From contig CAIRNL010000170.1 in the NCBI GenBank assembly GCA_903879975.1, forward strand, positions 1 through 8,579: 8,579 bases of DNA, in the 5' to 3' direction. The notes beneath the pieces were generated by a model. That model did no database searches. It was not told the origin of the DNA and saw nothing but the letters and a program-made list of their open reading frames with translations. This document shows positions 1-6,322 of the stretch, piece by piece; positions within the stretch are counted from its first letter, which is position 1; every line of letters begins with the position of its first letter. Position numbers and translations under genes: made by a program. Source of the DNA: an uncultured Chloroflexota bacterium. GTDB taxonomy: Bacteria; Chloroflexota; Anaerolineae; Caldilineales; Caldilineaceae.

Positions 1-446
1 CGGCCGATTCTCCCACGGAATGTTGGGCACAGGAGAATGGGCGATGCGCACGCGCGGCGCCCCGCTACCTGACAAACGATTCGTGTGTTGACTGCTCATA
101 AGAGATTCCTGTCGTTTTGAATCAAGAGTAGAAAATGGAACTGGAAGCGCCATCAGCACGGCTGCCGTTAGCCGACCCCTCCTTGCGTGCGGCAGCAACG
201 CTACCGGACGCGAAGGTACAGTGGGCAAGCATGCCTGTGTGCATTTATTTTACCGCGGGCAGTGTGCATTCATGCTACACGCGAGCACCCAGCGACCCCA
301 CATCAGGCTGCGCAATCGCTGTACCAGCAGCATACCGGTTACGGTAAGTTATACAACCTGTGCGATACTGCAAAAAATCAATCGACAAGACATATGCCGG
401 CCAGTCAGTGCAAAAACCGGCAACCGAATTCAAAGGCGAGTATCAC
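1..446. other. Non-coding leader region upstream of the DEAD-box helicase
   Basis: I see no supportable gene here. Short open frames exist, for example a 70-codon one from the ATG at 135, but they lack a ribosome binding site and their peptides look random. Visible structure is limited. An interrupted inverted repeat, ATTCTCC at 7-13 and GGAGAAT at 32-38, has an 18-base loop and could be an operator or the end of a transcript from the left. The 9-mer GTGTGCATT is directly repeated at 237-245 and 262-270. A small inverted repeat, TACCG/CGGTA, lies at 333-346. AT-richer sequence at 348-370 (TATACA at 350-355, GATACT at 364-369) may hold the helicase promoter, but no -35 box pairs convincingly with it. 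Confidence 0.5.
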
Positions 447-449
447 TTG
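432..449 (+). promoter_or_regulatory. Ribosome binding site and TTG start of the helicase
   Basis: The purine-rich stretch AAAGGCGAG (432-440) sits six bases before TTG at 447. It is the only Shine-Dalgarno-like sequence near the 5' end of this reading frame, and there is no in-frame ATG before the conserved helicase core. This favours a rare TTG initiation codon over the upstream GTG at 360. Confidence 0.6.
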
Positions 450-1895
450 AACGACACACTCTCTGCGGAAGCAGCCGAACCTGCCGACGACCTCCCCACC
501 GTCACCGTCGACCAGCTTCCGCCTCATATTGCCGCTGCCGCCGGCCGCGCCGGCTGGACCAAGCTCATGCCTGTGCAGGTGCGCACGATTCCCTACCTGC
601 TCGACGGCCGCGACGTCATGATCCAGGCGCGCACAGGCAGCGGGAAGACCGGCGCCTTCCTCCTGCCGATGCTGGAGCGCCTCGACCCGAGTCAGGCGAC
701 CTGTCAGGCGCTCATCCTGGTGCCGACGCGCGAGCTGGCGCATCAAGTATGGCACGAAGCCAATATCCTGTGCGGTGACTCCGGCCTGCGCACCGTGGCC
801 GTTTATGGCGGCGTAGGCTACGGCCCACAGATCGATGCGCTCAAAAAGGGCGCGCACATCGTCGTTGGCACGCCTGGCCGCGTGCTCGACCATCTGCTCA
901 AACGCACGCTGACACTCGGCAACCTGAAGATGCTCATCTTCGACGAGGCCGACCGCATGTTGTCGATGGGCTTCTACGAAGACATGCGCGATGTGCAGCG
1001 CTACCTGCCCAACCGGCCGGTGAATGCCTGCATGTTTTCGGCGACCTTCCCCCCACAGGTCATGCGCACTGCACAGCAATTCCTGCATGAGCCAGAGTTC
1101 GTCACCCTGAGCAGCGGCCACGTGCATGTGGCAGAGACGGAGCACATCTTTTACCTGGTGCCGGACATGGGTCGCGAGCGCAGCCTGGTACGCATCATCG
1201 AGGTAGAAAACCCGGAGTCGGCTATCATCTTTTGCAATACCAAGGTCAACGTGCACTTCGTCACCGTCGTGTTGCAGCGATTTGGCTACGATGCCGACGA
1301 GCTGAGCGCCGACCTGTCGCAAGCCGACCGCGAGCGGGTGCTCAACCGCGTGCGCGAGGGAACGCTGCGCTTTCTGGTCGCCACCGACGTGGCAGCACGT
1401 GGGTTGGACATTCCCGAGCTGTCGCACGTCATCCAGTATGAGCCGCCGGAAGATGTGGAGAACTACATCCACCGTGCCGGCCGCACAGGGCGCGCGGGCG
1501 CGGCCGGCGTGGCGATCACACTGGTAAGCCGTGTCGACAAGGGCGTGCTGGAGCGCGCTGTGAAGCAGTACAAGCTGCCCATCGTCGAGCGTGCGCTGCC
1601 CGGCGAGGAAGAGGTCGAAGCTGTCGTCGCCGAGCGGCTGACTGCGCTGCTGGAGGCGAGGCTGCGCGATCGCGACAAGCTACAGGCTGAGCGCAGCCAG
1701 CGCTTCGTGCCCCTGGCACGCAGCCTATTGGAAAACGAAGACGAGCTGCCCATCATCACCATGTTGCTCGACGACTACTATCAGCAGGTATTGCATGCGC
1801 CGATCGCGCCGCCCGAGCCTGTCCAACCCAAGCCGCAGCCCCAAGCCCCCAAAGAGGGCCGCCGTCGCGGCGGCGGACGCAGTCGGCGCCGCTAA
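447..1895 (+). CDS. DEAD-box ATP-dependent RNA helicase
   Basis: Superfamily 2 RNA helicase that would unwind short RNA duplexes or remodel ribonucleoproteins in the cytoplasm (ribosome assembly, mRNA decay or cold adaptation in the family). Counting from the TTG at 447 (482 residues), the motifs are: a Q-motif-like region before ARTGSGKT (61-68, Walker A), PTREL from 93, TPGR 142-145, DEAD 166-169, SAT 198-200, IIFCNT from 260, ATDVAARGLDI 312-322 and HRAGRTGR 342-349. Both RecA-like domains are therefore complete. A charged region of about 100 residues follows, then a proline-rich, arginine/glycine-rich basic tail (GRRRGGGRSRRR), typical of RNA-binding extensions. I chose TTG447 because AAAGGCGAG lies just upstream at 432-440 and the family homology begins soon after. 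An in-frame GTG at 360 would add 29 residues with no ribosome binding site or family match. The family call is very sure. I do not pick between DeaD, RhlE and CshA-type names, because the C-terminal tail matches none that I recognise. Confidence 0.95.
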   Translation: MNDTLSAEAAEPADDLPTVTVDQLPPHIAAAAGRAGWTKLMPVQVRTIPYLLDGRDVMIQARTGSGKTGAFLLPMLERLDPSQATCQALILVPTRELAHQVWHEANILCGDSGLRTVAVYGGVGYGPQIDALKKGAHIVVGTPGRVLDHLLKRTLTLGNLKMLIFDEADRMLSMGFYEDMRDVQRYLPNRPVNACMFSATFPPQVMRTAQQFLHEPEFVTLSSGHVHVAETEHIFYLVPDMGRERSLVRIIEVENPESAIIFCNTKVNVHFVTVVLQRFGYDADELSADLSQADRERVLNRVREGTLRFLVATDVAARGLDIPELSHVIQYEPPEDVENYIHRAGRTGRAGAAGVAITLVSRVDKGVLERAVKQYKLPIVERALPGEEEVEAVVAERLTALLEARLRDRDKLQAERSQRFVPLARSLLENEDELPIITMLLDDYYQQVLHAPIAPPEPVQPKPQPQAPKEGRRRGGGRSRRR

Positions 1896-2150
1896 GCGCC
1901 CACGTCGACCTGACCAGAACCGTACTGCCCGCCATCGCGGACGATTGTCTGCCGGTACCGTCTGGTTCACCTGGCAGTCGCTTCTGTCAGACCGGTTGCA
2001 GGCAGCGCTTGTGCGGCAAGCATCGGTTCCTGTCGATTCTCCCCTCATCGGTGCGTGCGGGATCAGCGCTGGCGACTTCATGCTCACACTGACCAACGGC
2101 GGCCACGCGCAGCTAGAGGAAGCACCGCCCGCCGCCGGCACGTAGGGAGC
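1896..2150. other. Non-coding spacer between helicase and mscL
   Basis: I see no convincing gene in this stretch. Frames running through it on either strand are continuations or antisense shadows of the helicase gene with low-complexity, Arg/Ala/Pro-rich peptides. Two hairpin-like repeats are visible. GGCGC/GCGCC (1885-1900) brackets the helicase stop codon in its loop. ACCGTCTG (1957-1964) faces CAGACCGGT (1988-1996) with one bulged base and a 23-base loop. Neither is followed by a T-run, so neither is a canonical intrinsic terminator. Either could still end or protect the helicase transcript. Confidence 0.5.
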
Positions 2151-2174
2151 GACAGATTGACAGGTTGACAGGGC
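2151..2174 (+). repeat. Three tandem 8-bp repeats GACAGNTT-like before mscL
   Basis: The sequence reads GACAGATT, GACAGGTT, GACAGGGC: three consecutive octamers sharing GACAG at exactly 8-base spacing. The repeats create two TTGACA hexamers (2157-2162 and 2165-2170), so they coincide with the -35 region of the likely mscL promoter. They may be a regulator binding site or simply a small slippage duplication. Confidence 0.6.
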
Positions 2175-2193
2175 ACATGGGAAGTTATACTAT
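2165..2193 (+). promoter_or_regulatory. Probable sigma70-type promoter of mscL
   Basis: A perfect -35 hexamer TTGACA (2165-2170) is followed by an AT-rich block, TTATACTAT. Either TATACT (2186-2191, 15-base spacer) or TACTAT (2188-2193, 17-base spacer) can serve as the -10. Transcription would begin near 2198-2200 and leave an untranslated leader of about 100 bases before the mscL start. The hexamers are seen directly; promoter activity is inferred. Confidence 0.6.
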
Positions 2194-2290
2194 GCCTGTC
2201 CCTGAACAGTGCGCTCACAGACCACTCTCTTGTGGCAGGTGATGCAAAAACAGCGCGTATTCTTCATCTTGATCGACTCACACCAGAATC

Positions 2291-2295
2291 AGGAG
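2291..2295 (+). promoter_or_regulatory. mscL: Shine-Dalgarno AGGAG of mscL
   Basis: AGGAG is placed six bases before ATG at 2302. This decides the start against earlier in-frame candidates and gives the canonical MscL length. Confidence 0.85.
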
Positions 2296-2301
2296 CAAAC
2301 C

Positions 2302-2688
2302 ATGTGGAAAGAATTCAAGGAATTCATCAGCCGAGGTAGCGTACTCGATCTTGCTGTTGCGGTTGTCATGGGCACGGCATTCGGTGCCATCATCAACTCG
2401 CTGGTTAACGATGTCATCATGCCGATCGTTGGTGTCCTCCTGGGCGGACTTAACTTCACCAGCTTGGCGATCACGGTAGGTGAGTCGCAGATTCTCTACG
2501 GCAACTTCATTCAGGCAATCCTCAATTTCCTGATCATTGCGGCCTCTATGTTCCTTGTCGTCAAGAGTGCCAACAGCATGATGAAGAAACCGGAGACTAC
2601 TCCGCCGCCGCCCCAGCCCACAGCAGAAGAGCAACTACTGACGCAGATTCGCGATCTGCTGCAAGAACAGACAAAGAAACAACGCTAA
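2302..2688 (+). CDS. mscL: Large-conductance mechanosensitive channel MscL
   Basis: A membrane tension-gated channel that releases solutes when a cell is shocked by low osmolarity. The 128-residue product aligns by eye with E. coli MscL (136 residues). It has an amphipathic N-terminal helix (KEFKEFISRGSVLDLAV), TM1 at about residues 14-44 ending in NDVIMPIVG, a short periplasmic loop, TM2 at about 66-90 (starting YGNFIQ), and a cytoplasmic tail PTAEEQLLTQIRDLLQEQ that matches the conserved C-terminal helical bundle. The constriction residues Leu19 and Val23 of E. coli correspond to Leu17 and Val21 here, while E. coli Gly22 corresponds to Ala20. The start is fixed by AGGAG at 2291-2295, six bases before the ATG; an upstream in-frame extension to about 2209 has no family match. 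The gene stands alone behind its own promoter and converges on the nuclease-helicase gene. Confidence 0.97.
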   Translation: MWKEFKEFISRGSVLDLAVAVVMGTAFGAIINSLVNDVIMPIVGVLLGGLNFTSLAITVGESQILYGNFIQAILNFLIIAASMFLVVKSANSMMKKPETTPPPPQPTAEEQLLTQIRDLLQEQTKKQR

Positions 2689-2711
2689 TGTGACAGTGCG
2701 TACACTTTGGC

Positions 2712-2745
2712 GCCGGCTGAACGGCTGAGGGAGGCAACGCCTCAG
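2712..2745. terminator. Possible hairpin between convergent mscL and nuclease-helicase genes
   Basis: CTGAGG (2725-2730) and CCTCAG (2740-2745) form a 6-bp stem around a 9-base loop. An alternative stem is GAGGC-AAC-GCCTC (2731-2743). A weaker GCCG/CGGC pair lies just before at 2712-2725. The right arm overlaps the stop codon of the minus-strand gene (2742-2744). There is no T-run on either strand, so a factor-independent terminator is only a possibility. The placement between two convergent stops is what makes it worth marking. Confidence 0.3.
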
Positions 2746-5700
2746 TCGAAGAGCGCCAGTTGTGCGGCGGACGGCGCCCTGGCAGGCGGCGGCGCCTCAT
2801 GCTGGCGCAACTCGACGAGCGCTGCTGCAATCTCACCGGCAAAGCGCGACGGCGGGTTTTCCATACGCCGCCCCAAGAGAAAACGCGTGCGCGCGTGCGT
2901 CAGAATCAGTTTTTCGCGTGCACGAGTCATCCCTACGTAAAAGAGCCGGCGTTCCTCCTCGATATCCGAAGGCTCGCCTTCCCGCGCATAAGGCAGCAGC
3001 GACTCCTCACACCCCGCCATGAAGACGACCGGGAATTCCAGCCCCTTGGCCGCGTGGAAGGTCATGAGCGTGACGCGATCCGAGCGCGGATCGTAGGCAT
3101 CGACTTCGCTCTCCAGAACGGTCATTTCGAGAAAGTCAGCCAGACGCCGGGCAAAGGGTACAGCCCGGCTGCCCAGGCGATCCCGCAGCGCGCCATCGAC
3201 GGCCAGGAAATCGCAGATCTGCGCAAGCAACTCACCTACGGCTGCGCTTTCCTGGGCAGCCACCAGGGCGCGCCAGAAATCGGCGACCTTTTTCAGACGG
3301 CTACGGCGCGAGGCAGAGAGTTCGGCGGCCACCCCGTTCACGGCTCTATCCAACTCGCCGGCAGCAGCATCCCAGAGATCGTGGGCGCGCGCGACCACTT
3401 CGCTCGGGGAAGCGATGCCCGCTGCCGCCAGCCCCTGCACCAGATGCACAGTCGATCTCGGCGCACGCAACAGCCAAAGCCACGCCAGCACACCGCGCGC
3501 CGTCTGGCTCGCCCACAATGACTCCTGCCCGATCGCCTGATAAGGGATACCGGAGCGGTCGAACGCCTCGATCAGCGGACGCGCCTGCGCACCCAGCCGG
3601 TAGAGAACAGCAAAATCGCCGAAGCTGCGTGGCATAGCAGATCGCCCATCGGCGCGGCCTGTGTCCAGCGAGAAGTAACTGGTACCGCCCACCATCTGTT
3701 CGATCTGGTGGACGATGGTTTCGGCTTCGGCCTTGTCGGTAGGTGTTGGGCGCAGATCGAGCTTCACTGCGTCGGCAACAAGTGCCAGCAGTGGCATCTC
3801 GTCGCGGCCTGGGTTATGGGCGATGACCTGCATGGCAGCATTGAGGATACCCTGATTCGACCGATAGTTGCGGGTGAGCCGTACAAGCTGCGCACCAGGA
3901 TACGTGGTGCCAAACGACAGAAAGTGGCGCCGGTCTGCGCCGCGGAAGCCATAGATGGCCTGGTCGGGATCGCCGATCACGCACAGATTGGCGCCGTCCG
4001 CCGCCAGCAGCTGCAACAGCCGCACCTGGGCAAGGTTGACATCCTGGTACTCGTCCACCGAGATCCAGCGATAGCGCGCCCGCACAGTTGCCGCCACATC
4101 GGGCCGGCTCTCCAGCAGGTGCAGCGCCAGGTCGATCAGGTCGTCGAAGTCGACAGCCTGTGCCCGGCGCAGAGCGGCGGTGTAGCGCTCATCGATCTCG
4201 CTGAAGTCTGGGGCCAGCGGCGCAAGCTGGTTCTTGGCGGCCGCCATAGCGGCAAAGGCAGCATCGACTGCGGCGCCATTGAGTTCCGGCACAGCCAAGG
4301 CAAACAATTCACGCCGCGCTGCGTCGTCGAGAATGACGAACTCCGGAGGCAGGCCAATCTCGGCTGCATAGGTACGCAGCAGGTACGCGCCAAACGCATG
4401 AAAGGTCTTGACCGTGACCGATTGGGCTTCAGCCGCATCCAGCAACGCATCCAACCGCTCGCGCATCTCGCCCGCTGCCTTGTTGGTAAAGGTGATGGCC
4501 AGGATGGTTGCAGGATTCACACCCAGCGTGCGAACGAGATGCGCAATACGAACCGTCAGCGTGCGCGTCTTGCCCGTTCCTGGGCCGGCTACGATGCTCA
4601 GCGGCACGTCGGTGCAGAGCACAGCGGCGCGCTGGTCATCGTTGATCCCAGCCAGCAGCGCGCCAACAGGCGCAGCAGTTGCCGCAACGAGGCTCTCTGG
4701 CAGCCGCGGGGCTGGAGGATGTTCCGGTTGAAAAGGAGACGGCGTGTAGGCCGACCGGGACTCGGCCATGTGTGCCGGCTCGGCTGCAAAGAGCGCGATC
4801 TGCGGCGTCTCCGCCTCGGCTGCGGCCCCCCTGAAGACGTGGATGACGCCATACTCGCCGTCATAACCGGGCTGCGCGTCCACGGCGCCACGGCGCATGC
4901 GATCGATACCCTGCGCCAGCGTCGCGCCCCCGACAGCAGCAATCTTCGCCAGGGACACTTCACGCAGGATAGCCAGTTCCGGACCCAGCCGTGCAAGTAA
5001 CCGAAAATACTCTTGCTGCACACGCCGTGCGCCGGCGCCAACGTCGTATAGCTCGCCCAGTACTTCGGGCAGAGGCACCAGGCTCGTGTAGGGGTGAGTA
5101 CGCTGCGGGCGTCCCTGCTCAGGGCGGTCGGCCAGCATCTCCACGCGGTGCATGACACCGACCGTCACCTCTTTACCGCAGATCGGGCAGATGCCACCGT
5201 GCGCCAGCGTCACCGCCGGGTGCCAGCAGATACCGCACTTCCGATGGCCGTCGACGTGATACTTGCCCTCTTCCGGGAAGAACTCGATGGTGCCACAGAA
5301 GGTAGCAGGATCGCCGCTGCGGAGCGCCGCGAAGATGGCATCATAAGAAAGATCACAATCGAAGCACGTGGCCTCGCGCGCCAACTTCTGCGGTGAATGG
5401 GCGTCCGAGTTGGAGACGAGCGTATACCGATCCAGATTGGAGACGCGCCAGTTCATGGGCGGGTCGGAGGAAAGGCCAGTTTCCAGGGCGAAGATGTGCG
5501 GCGTCAGGTCGCCGAAACACTCTTCGACTGAGTCGAAGCCCGACATGGAGCCAAGCATGGCAAACCAGGGTGTCCAGATGTGGGCAGGGATCAGGAAGCA
5601 GCGTTCGTCGACTTCCAGGATGATCTCCAGCAGGTCGCGCGAGTCGAGTCCCAGGATCGGCCGCCCGTCGGAGCGAATGTTACCGATGCGCTCCAGTCGC

Positions 5701-6071
5701 ATCTGGATACGGCCGACTGCATCGAGGTCGGGCGCAAAAATGACGTTGTGTACCTTGCGCGTCTTGCCATGGCGTCTGTAGATATTGCTGATCTCGCCGG
5801 CCAGCATGAAGCGTACTGTGCCCCGGCAAGCGTCGGGCACATCGCCGGCCCTGATGGCAGCCGCTTCGTCTGCGAGACGAAAAAGGCCAGGCTCCGCCGG
5901 CTCCAGCTTACGCTGCATCTCTTGATACCAGCCTGGGTGAGCAATATCGCCGGTTGCGACGATATGAACCCCCTTGAGCTGCGCCCATTTCCATAGGTGC
6001 TCAAAGGTCAGATCCTTGCTGGTCGCGCGCGAGTAATGCGAATGAATATGGAGATCGGCGACGAGTTGCAT
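2742..6071 (-). CDS. EndoQ-like PHP nuclease fused to UvrD/PcrA-type SF1 DNA helicase
   Basis: A 1109-residue two-module DNA repair protein. Residues 1 to about 412 match the EndoQ/TIGR00375 family: DLHIHSHYSRATSKD at 6-20 (PHP His8, His10), GDIAHPGW from 41 (Asp42, His45), GEISNIYRR from 92 (Glu93), His108, IPAHIWTPW from 161 (His164), NSDAH 221-225, and a zinc finger Cys279-X2-Cys282-X12-Cys295-X2-Cys298. EndoQ cuts DNA 5' of deaminated bases in archaea and some bacteria. A Pro/Ala-rich linker (about 413-475) contains QIALF at 424-428. Residues 476-1109 are a complete SF1A helicase: NDDQ 477-480, AGPGTGKT 495-502, TFTNKAAGEM from 527, VDEYQD 672-677, GDPDQAIYGFRG 700-711, TRNYRSN from 733, TFHAAKGLEF 1004-1013 and VGMTRAREKL 1046-1055. 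The chain ends QLALFD soon after the PSRFAGEI motif, leaving little room for the Tudor-like tail of PcrA. ATG at 6071 is chosen because EndoQ proteins begin just before the DLHIHS motif; in-frame ATGs further out (to 6239) add unrelated residues across the promoter. Domain calls are firm; the coupled repair role is inferred. Confidence 0.93.
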   Translation of the reverse strand: MQLVADLHIHSHYSRATSKDLTFEHLWKWAQLKGVHIVATGDIAHPGWYQEMQRKLEPAEPGLFRLADEAAAIRAGDVPDACRGTVRFMLAGEISNIYRRHGKTRKVHNVIFAPDLDAVGRIQMRLERIGNIRSDGRPILGLDSRDLLEIILEVDERCFLIPAHIWTPWFAMLGSMSGFDSVEECFGDLTPHIFALETGLSSDPPMNWRVSNLDRYTLVSNSDAHSPQKLAREATCFDCDLSYDAIFAALRSGDPATFCGTIEFFPEEGKYHVDGHRKCGICWHPAVTLAHGGICPICGKEVTVGVMHRVEMLADRPEQGRPQRTHPYTSLVPLPEVLGELYDVGAGARRVQQEYFRLLARLGPELAILREVSLAKIAAVGGATLAQGIDRMRRGAVDAQPGYDGEYGVIHVFRGAAAEAETPQIALFAAEPAHMAESRSAYTPSPFQPEHPPAPRLPESLVAATAAPVGALLAGINDDQRAAVLCTDVPLSIVAGPGTGKTRTLTVRIAHLVRTLGVNPATILAITFTNKAAGEMRERLDALLDAAEAQSVTVKTFHAFGAYLLRTYAAEIGLPPEFVILDDAARRELFALAVPELNGAAVDAAFAAMAAAKNQLAPLAPDFSEIDERYTAALRRAQAVDFDDLIDLALHLLESRPDVAATVRARYRWISVDEYQDVNLAQVRLLQLLAADGANLCVIGDPDQAIYGFRGADRRHFLSFGTTYPGAQLVRLTRNYRSNQGILNAAMQVIAHNPGRDEMPLLALVADAVKLDLRPTPTDKAEAETIVHQIEQMVGGTSYFSLDTGRADGRSAMPRSFGDFAVLYRLGAQARPLIEAFDRSGIPYQAIGQESLWASQTARGVLAWLWLLRAPRSTVHLVQGLAAAGIASPSEVVARAHDLWDAAAGELDRAVNGVAAELSASRRSRLKKVADFWRALVAAQESAAVGELLAQICDFLAVDGALRDRLGSRAVPFARRLADFLEMTVLESEVDAYDPRSDRVTLMTFHAAKGLEFPVVFMAGCEESLLPYAREGEPSDIEEERRLFYVGMTRAREKLILTHARTRFLLGRRMENPPSRFAGEIAAALVELRQHEAPPPARAPSAAQLALFD
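2745..2762 (-). other. C-terminal sliding-clamp-binding-like motif QLALFD
   Basis: These codons encode residues 1104-1109, Gln-Leu-Ala-Leu-Phe-Asp, immediately before the stop. The bacterial beta-clamp consensus is QL(S/D)LF, and QLALF fits it apart from alanine at the tolerant third position. A location at the very end of a protein is usual for such motifs. Confidence 0.65.
4788..4802 (-). other. Second clamp-binding-like motif QIALF in the interdomain linker
   Basis: These codons encode residues 424-428, Gln-Ile-Ala-Leu-Phe, preceded by TP and followed by AAEPAH. The surrounding residues 413-475 are rich in Ala, Pro, Glu and Ser and look disordered, so the hydrophobic pentapeptide stands out as a short binding motif between nuclease and helicase. 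Confidence 0.5.
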
Positions 6072-6078
6072 AGAGAAG

Positions 6079-6108
6079 AGTGTAGCACGGCTGGACCGCT
6101 GCTTCCAA
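6079..6108 (-). promoter_or_regulatory. Candidate promoter of the nuclease-helicase, possibly leaderless
   Basis: Read on the minus strand, TTGGAA (6108-6103) and TACACT (6084-6079) are separated by 18 bases. Each matches four of six consensus positions. TACACT ends seven bases before the ATG at 6071, so transcription would start at or next to the start codon. No Shine-Dalgarno sequence precedes this ATG (the bases are CTTCTCT), which is consistent with a leaderless mRNA. The match is modest and the call is tentative. Confidence 0.4.
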
Positions 6109-6199
6109 CCCATGCACATCCCACGCAAATCCCTGCCAGCACGACACGTCTGCAGGAAGATATCGCCCTTCCGTTGGACACCCAGAATGAAGGTCTGCT

Positions 6200-6228
6200 T
6201 TGACTTAAGTGCCAGAGTGAAATAAGAT
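6200..6228 (+). promoter_or_regulatory. Likely sigma70-type promoter of the GH38-like gene
   Basis: TTGACT (6200-6205, five of six) and TAAGAT (6223-6228, four of six) are separated by exactly 17 bases. Transcription would start near 6235 and give a leader of roughly 88 bases that contains the inverted repeat at 6281-6301 and the ribosome binding site at 6313. Confidence 0.55.
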
Positions 6229-6280
6229 CGAAGGTGCATCTTGCAGAAAATATCAGTATCTATCGATTCTTTTCAATTTA

Positions 6281-6301
6281 CCAGCCGAATGAGTCGGCTG
6301 G
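6281..6301 (+). promoter_or_regulatory. Perfect 8-bp inverted repeat, candidate operator or leader hairpin
   Basis: CCAGCCGA (6281-6288) and TCGGCTGG (6294-6301) are exact inverse complements separated by ATGAG. The element lies 21 bases before the GH38-like start codon, downstream of the candidate promoter, in otherwise AT-rich sequence. Possible roles are a repressor site for sugar control or an RNA hairpin limiting ribosome access. It has no T-run after it and is not placed like a terminator. Confidence 0.6.
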
Positions 6302-6312
6302 AGCATCCAACT

Positions 6313-6318
6313 GGGAGG
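6313..6318 (+). promoter_or_regulatory. Ribosome binding site GGGAGG of the GH38-like gene
   Basis: GGGAGG lies four bases before ATG at 6323. It fixes the start directly ahead of the family's N-terminal metal-binding motif. Confidence 0.8.
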
Positions 6319-6322
6319 CCCT

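Noticed and set aside
135..347. 70-codon plus-strand frame upstream of the helicase
   Set aside because: No Shine-Dalgarno sequence, random-looking composition and overlap with other equally poor frames. Not enough to call a gene.
405..1472. 355-codon minus-strand frame opposite the DEAD-box helicase
   Set aside because: A shadow of the helicase coding frame. The peptide is His/Gln/Val-rich and has no recognisable domain.
1725..2145. Overlapping frames on both strands across the helicase 3' end and spacer
   Set aside because: Both are low-complexity Arg/Ala/Pro-rich peptides, mostly shadowing the helicase tail. Neither has a ribosome binding site or a known domain.
2209..2301. N-terminal extension of mscL
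   Set aside because: The AGGAG site sits properly before ATG2302, and the resulting 128-residue protein has the normal MscL N-terminus. The extra 31 residues have no counterpart in the family.
3708..5000. 430-codon plus-strand frame
   Set aside because: Antisense to the linker and helicase part of the EndoQ-UvrD gene. Its peptide is rich in Arg, Gln and His with no motif, while the other strand carries clear helicase motifs.
6072..6239. N-terminal extension of the nuclease-helicase to an upstream ATG at 6239
   Set aside because: The added 56 residues do not resemble EndoQ proteins, which begin just before DLHIHS, and the extension would run through the promoter region shared with the divergent gene.
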